Position numbers and translations under genes: made by a program
Shown here: one piece after another, positions 5,038-7,572 of the stretch
Layout: each line of letters begins with the position of its first letter
Numbering within the stretch: the stretch's first letter is position 1
The notes under the pieces: generated by a model
What the model was told of the DNA's origin: nothing
The model's input: the letters and a program-made list of their open reading frames with translations, nothing else
The model's database searches: none
Assembly: GCA_035652755.1 (NCBI GenBank)
Contig: DASRDE010000184.1
Span: 1 to 7,572, forward strand
Direction: 5' to 3'
Source of the DNA: DASRDE01 sp035652755
GTDB taxonomy: Bacteria; Vulcanimicrobiota; Vulcanimicrobiia; Vulcanimicrobiales; Vulcanimicrobiaceae
DNA: 7,572 nt

Positions 5038-6689
5038 GTCGATGAGTATTCCACCAATTCACCCGGGGATGCGCGCCGCGCGATCCGTCCCAGGGCGGCC
5101 GAATGCGGAAGCGTGCCTAGGGTCCGTCCCCACCGTCCGGCGATGCGCGTCTCCACGAAGAGGTCCGCCGCATCGCTTCGGGCAGCGAGCAGCAGCGCCG
5201 CCTGCCAAAGGAGTGCGATGCGCTCTGCAACGTCGCGCGCGGCGGCGTCGGGCGTCCCGCCGCGCACCTGCGCGAAGAGGCTTCCCGCTGCCTCGCGCAT
5301 GCGCGCATCGTCCAATGCGGGCGCGATCTCGGCGCGCAATGCGTCGGCGGCCCGATCGTCCTTGGCGAAGATGCGCAGCACGTCGAGCGCGTTGACGCTG
5401 CCGCTGCCCTCCCAAATCGAGTTGAGCGGCGCCTCGCGATAGAGCCGGGGCAGAATCGATTCTTCGACGTACCCGTTGCCGCCGAGCGTTTCGAGCGCTT
5501 CGGCGACTGCGGCCGGCGCGCGCTTGCAGATGTAGTACTTGCCGACGGCAGTTCCCAGGCGTTTGACGATCCCGGCTGCCGGATCGGTCTGCGACTCGTC
5601 GACGGCGCGCGCGATCCGCAGGAGCAGCACGACGGCGGCTTCGGACTCGAGCGCGAGATCGGCAAGCACGTTCTGCATCAACGGCTGATCGATGAGCGCC
5701 TTTCCGAAGGCGTGACGGTACGTAGCGTGATGAACGGCTTGCGCGCATGCTTGGCGCATCAGCGCCGCGGATCCGTTGATGCAATCCAGGCGCGTAAAGT
5801 TGACCATTTCGACGATCGTGTGCACGCCGCGCCCTTCCTCGCCGACGCGCACGCCGATCGTTTCGTCGAGTTCGATCTCGGCCGACGCGTTGGACCGGTT
5901 GCCGAGCTTTTCTTTCAAGCGCGCGATGCAGAAGCGGTTGCGCGTTCCGTCCTCGAGCACACGCGGGACGAAAAAGCAGGTCAATCCCGCGGGCGCTTGC
6001 GCGAGCACGAGAAACGCGTCGCTCATGGGCGCAGAGCAAAACCATTTGTGCCCGTTCAGCGAGTACTGGTCTCCAAACGGACCACTTTCCAAAAAGCGCG
6101 CTCGAGTGGAGTTTGCGCGCACGTCCGAGCCGCCTTGCTTTTCGGTCATCGCCATCCCGCAGGTCGCGCCGAGCTTGGTTTCCCGCGCGCGCAATTCCGG
6201 ATCGTACGCGGGGCTCGTCAGATGCGGTTCCCATGCTGCGGCCAGAAGCGGCTGCGCGCGCAGCGCGGGCACGGCGGCATACGTCATCGAGAGCGGGCAG
6301 CCGTGGCCGGCCTCGACTTGCGCCCAAACGTAGAACTTGACCGCGCGCAGCAGATGCGCGTTCGCCTCGGCGCCGGCCCACGGCGCCGCGTGCAGCCCGT
6401 ACTCCATTCCGGCGCGCATCAGTTCGTGATATGCGGGGTGAAACTCGACTTCGTCGATTCGCCGCCCGAAACGATCGTAGGCGCGCAGCCGCGGCGGATA
6501 CTCGTTCGCAAGGCGCCCCCAGGTCTGCGCGTCTTGACCGCCCGCGAGCGATCCCAGTTCGACGAGTTGACGCGGCGCCTGCCCGGGCGCTTCACGCGCG
6601 AACGCTTCCACGAGCGCGGCATCGCTCGTGAAAACGTTGTAATCCAGAAGCGGTGGCGGCTGGTTTAGGACGTCCTCTCGCCGGTCCAT
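5034..6689 (-). CDS. aidB: AidB-like acyl-CoA dehydrogenase family flavoprotein
   Basis: This 551-residue protein belongs to the acyl-CoA dehydrogenase superfamily and matches E. coli AidB (541 residues) along its length. Shared landmarks include NQPPPLLDYNVF near the N-terminus (9-20), GRLANEYPPRLRAYD (58-72), QVEAGHGCPLSMTYAA (124-139), the flavin/substrate loop MTEKQGGSDV (181-190), GHKWFCSAP (213-221), LTCFFVPRVL (236-245), KEKLGNRSNAS (259-269), the helix-rich C-terminal domain and NSIWEGSGSVNALDVLR (423-439). E427 holds the catalytic-base position of the family. E. coli AidB binds FAD and DNA and belongs to the adaptive response to alkylating agents, but its physiological substrate is unclear; the same caution applies here. 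The C-terminus (515-539) is Arg-rich, which could suit nucleic acid binding. ATG at 6689 lies 25 bases inside the MFS gene, without a clear Shine-Dalgarno sequence, so coupled translation is likely. The frame runs further upstream only as shadow of the MFS gene. Confidence 0.93.
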   Translation of the reverse strand: MDRREDVLNQPPPLLDYNVFTSDAALVEAFAREAPGQAPRQLVELGSLAGGQDAQTWGRLANEYPPRLRAYDRFGRRIDEVEFHPAYHELMRAGMEYGLHAAPWAGAEANAHLLRAVKFYVWAQVEAGHGCPLSMTYAAVPALRAQPLLAAAWEPHLTSPAYDPELRARETKLGATCGMAMTEKQGGSDVRANSTRARFLESGPFGDQYSLNGHKWFCSAPMSDAFLVLAQAPAGLTCFFVPRVLEDGTRNRFCIARLKEKLGNRSNASAEIELDETIGVRVGEEGRGVHTIVEMVNFTRLDCINGSAALMRQACAQAVHHATYRHAFGKALIDQPLMQNVLADLALESEAAVVLLLRIARAVDESQTDPAAGIVKRLGTAVGKYYICKRAPAAVAEALETLGGNGYVEESILPRLYREAPLNSIWEGSGSVNALDVLRIFAKDDRAADALRAEIAPALDDARMREAAGSLFAQVRGGTPDAAARDVAERIALLWQAALLLAARSDAADLFVETRIAGRWGRTLGTLPHSAALGRIARRASPGELVEYSST

Positions 6690-7572
6690 CGAACGGAATC
6701 GGTTGCGGCGGCTGCGATCTCCTCTTGCCGCGACCGCAAGCTTGCCGTGAGCAGCAGTGCCAGCAAGGCAACCGCGGCAAACGCAAGATACGTGTTCCGG
6801 TACGCGGCCAAATCCGACGGCGCACTGCTCAACACCCCGCCCGCGATGGAACCGCCCAATATCTGTCCCACGATCAGAAATTGGCTCAGGAGTCCCAGGG
6901 CGGTCGCGCGCGACTGCTCGGGCGCCTCGTTCGTGACGATGTATCGCGTCGGCGCACCCAGCAATGCGCCAAAACCGATTCCCGCGACGATCATCGCCAG
7001 AATCGAGAGGGGAAGCGAACCGAAACCCAGCGCGAAGATTACCAGGCCGAGCTCGGTGCACAGCGCGCCCAGAACGAGCACGTTGCGGCTGCCGATCCGA
7101 TCGAGCGCGCGCCCCGATGCCGGAATGACGGCGACGAACATGCACGCTCCGATCGCGGCGATGCCGCCCGCTGCAGCGTACGACAGCCTTTGTGCGCCGA
7201 CGAGCACCGCCGGGATGAAGAAGAGCGAGCCTTCGAGCGCACCGATCGCAATCTCCAATGCGAACGTCTTGGCCAGCTGCGCGTTGGCGAAGAGTTGCGG
7301 CGAAACGATCGGGGACTCGACCGAACGCTCGCACAGCCAAAACGCGGCGAGCAGCAACAGGCCGAAAACGATCGTCACCGGATGAATGCCGACGATGCCG
7401 TACATCACGAAGAGCAGACCGATCGTAAGCAGCGCAAGGCCGGGTACGTCGAGCGGTCCGCGCACGCGCGGCGCGTTCGACGGAACGTGCGAAAAGGTCA
7501 GAACGAGCACGGCGATGCCGATCGGAAAGTTCGGGGCAAAGACCCAGCGCCACGACAAGAAATGCGTGATCA
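6665..7572 (-). CDS. MFS transporter, DHA2 (14-helix) drug exporter family, C-terminal part only
   Basis: The visible 302 or so residues are the C-terminal part of a proton-driven exporter; the gene continues past the right edge of the window. The frame is open to the edge. The first visible residues, ITHFLSWRWVFAPNFPIGI, match the conserved WRWIFxxNxPIG segment that starts the sixth helix in EmrB/DHA2 transporters. A TTG at 7558 falls inside this motif and is therefore not a real start. About eight further hydrophobic segments follow. SGRALDRIGSRNVLVLG is the motif-A-like loop of the second half. The short tail after the last helix is polar (SLRSRQEEI onward). DHA2 proteins export drugs, dyes, bile salts or organic acids; the substrate cannot be told from sequence. 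The TAA lies 25 bases inside the AidB-like gene, so exporter and flavoprotein are probably made from one message. Family is firm, substrate unknown. Confidence 0.92.
   Translation of the reverse strand, partial: ITHFLSWRWVFAPNFPIGIAVLVLTFSHVPSNAPRVRGPLDVPGLALLTIGLLFVMYGIVGIHPVTIVFGLLLLAAFWLCERSVESPIVSPQLFANAQLAKTFALEIAIGALEGSLFFIPAVLVGAQRLSYAAAGGIAAIGACMFVAVIPASGRALDRIGSRNVLVLGALCTELGLVIFALGFGSLPLSILAMIVAGIGFGALLGAPTRYIVTNEAPEQSRATALGLLSQFLIVGQILGGSIAGGVLSSAPSDLAAYRNTYLAFAAVALLALLLTASLRSRQEEIAAAATDSVRWTGERTS

Noticed and set aside
5712..6668. 318-codon plus-strand open frame opposite the AidB-like gene
   Set aside because: An Arg/His-rich shadow of a gene with clear family motifs on the minus strand.
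5034..7553. 839-residue fusion protein made of an N-terminal extension plus the AidB-like enzyme
   Set aside because: The first 288 residues are an off-frame reading of the MFS exporter gene; the enzyme is full length from ATG 6689, matching the usual AidB size.

Overview
The window looks like chromosomal DNA from a GC-rich (roughly 60% or more by eye) aerobic bacterium. No rRNA, tRNA, CRISPR array, insertion sequence or phage gene was seen. The lineage cannot be fixed from the sequence. The oxidase is a caa3-type enzyme of the A2 subfamily, known from Thermus, Rhodothermus and various environmental phyla. An uncultured GC-rich soil or rock phylum (for example Eremiobacterota-like) is a guess only.

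Plus strand, bases 1-3238: the 3' part of a tightly packed cytochrome c oxidase operon. It holds the end of subunit II (CuA site plus a fused cytochrome c domain), complete subunit I, complete subunit III in its short five-helix form, and two very small membrane proteins of 71 and 64 residues. Gaps are 22 bases or less, and several ribosome sites overlap the preceding stop codon. The 71-residue protein has the size and two-helix layout of the small subunit IV of Thermus caa3 oxidase. The 64-residue protein carries an FWxGxY helix resembling the subunit IIa of ba3 oxidase. Together the genes would build a proton-pumping terminal oxidase in the cytoplasmic membrane that takes electrons through its own tethered cytochrome c.

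Plus strand, bases 3239-4468: an 86-base gap with a -10-like box very close to the next start codon, then a single-domain universal stress protein and a DUF998-type membrane protein.

Minus strand, bases 4465-7572: an overlapping three-gene cluster read right to left. It encodes a DHA2-type (14-helix) MFS exporter cut by the window edge, an AidB-like acyl-CoA dehydrogenase whose start lies inside the exporter gene, and a 190-residue two-helix membrane protein of unknown function whose start overlaps the dehydrogenase stop (ATGA). The two strands meet tail to tail at 4465-4468, where the two stop codons overlap, so there is no room for an intergenic terminator.

The most unusual points are the two small oxidase subunits, the A2-type YSHP motif combined with an Asp-to-Gly change at a conserved Mg-site position of subunit I, the near-repeated start regions of subunits I and III, and the linked exporter/AidB/unknown-membrane-protein operon.
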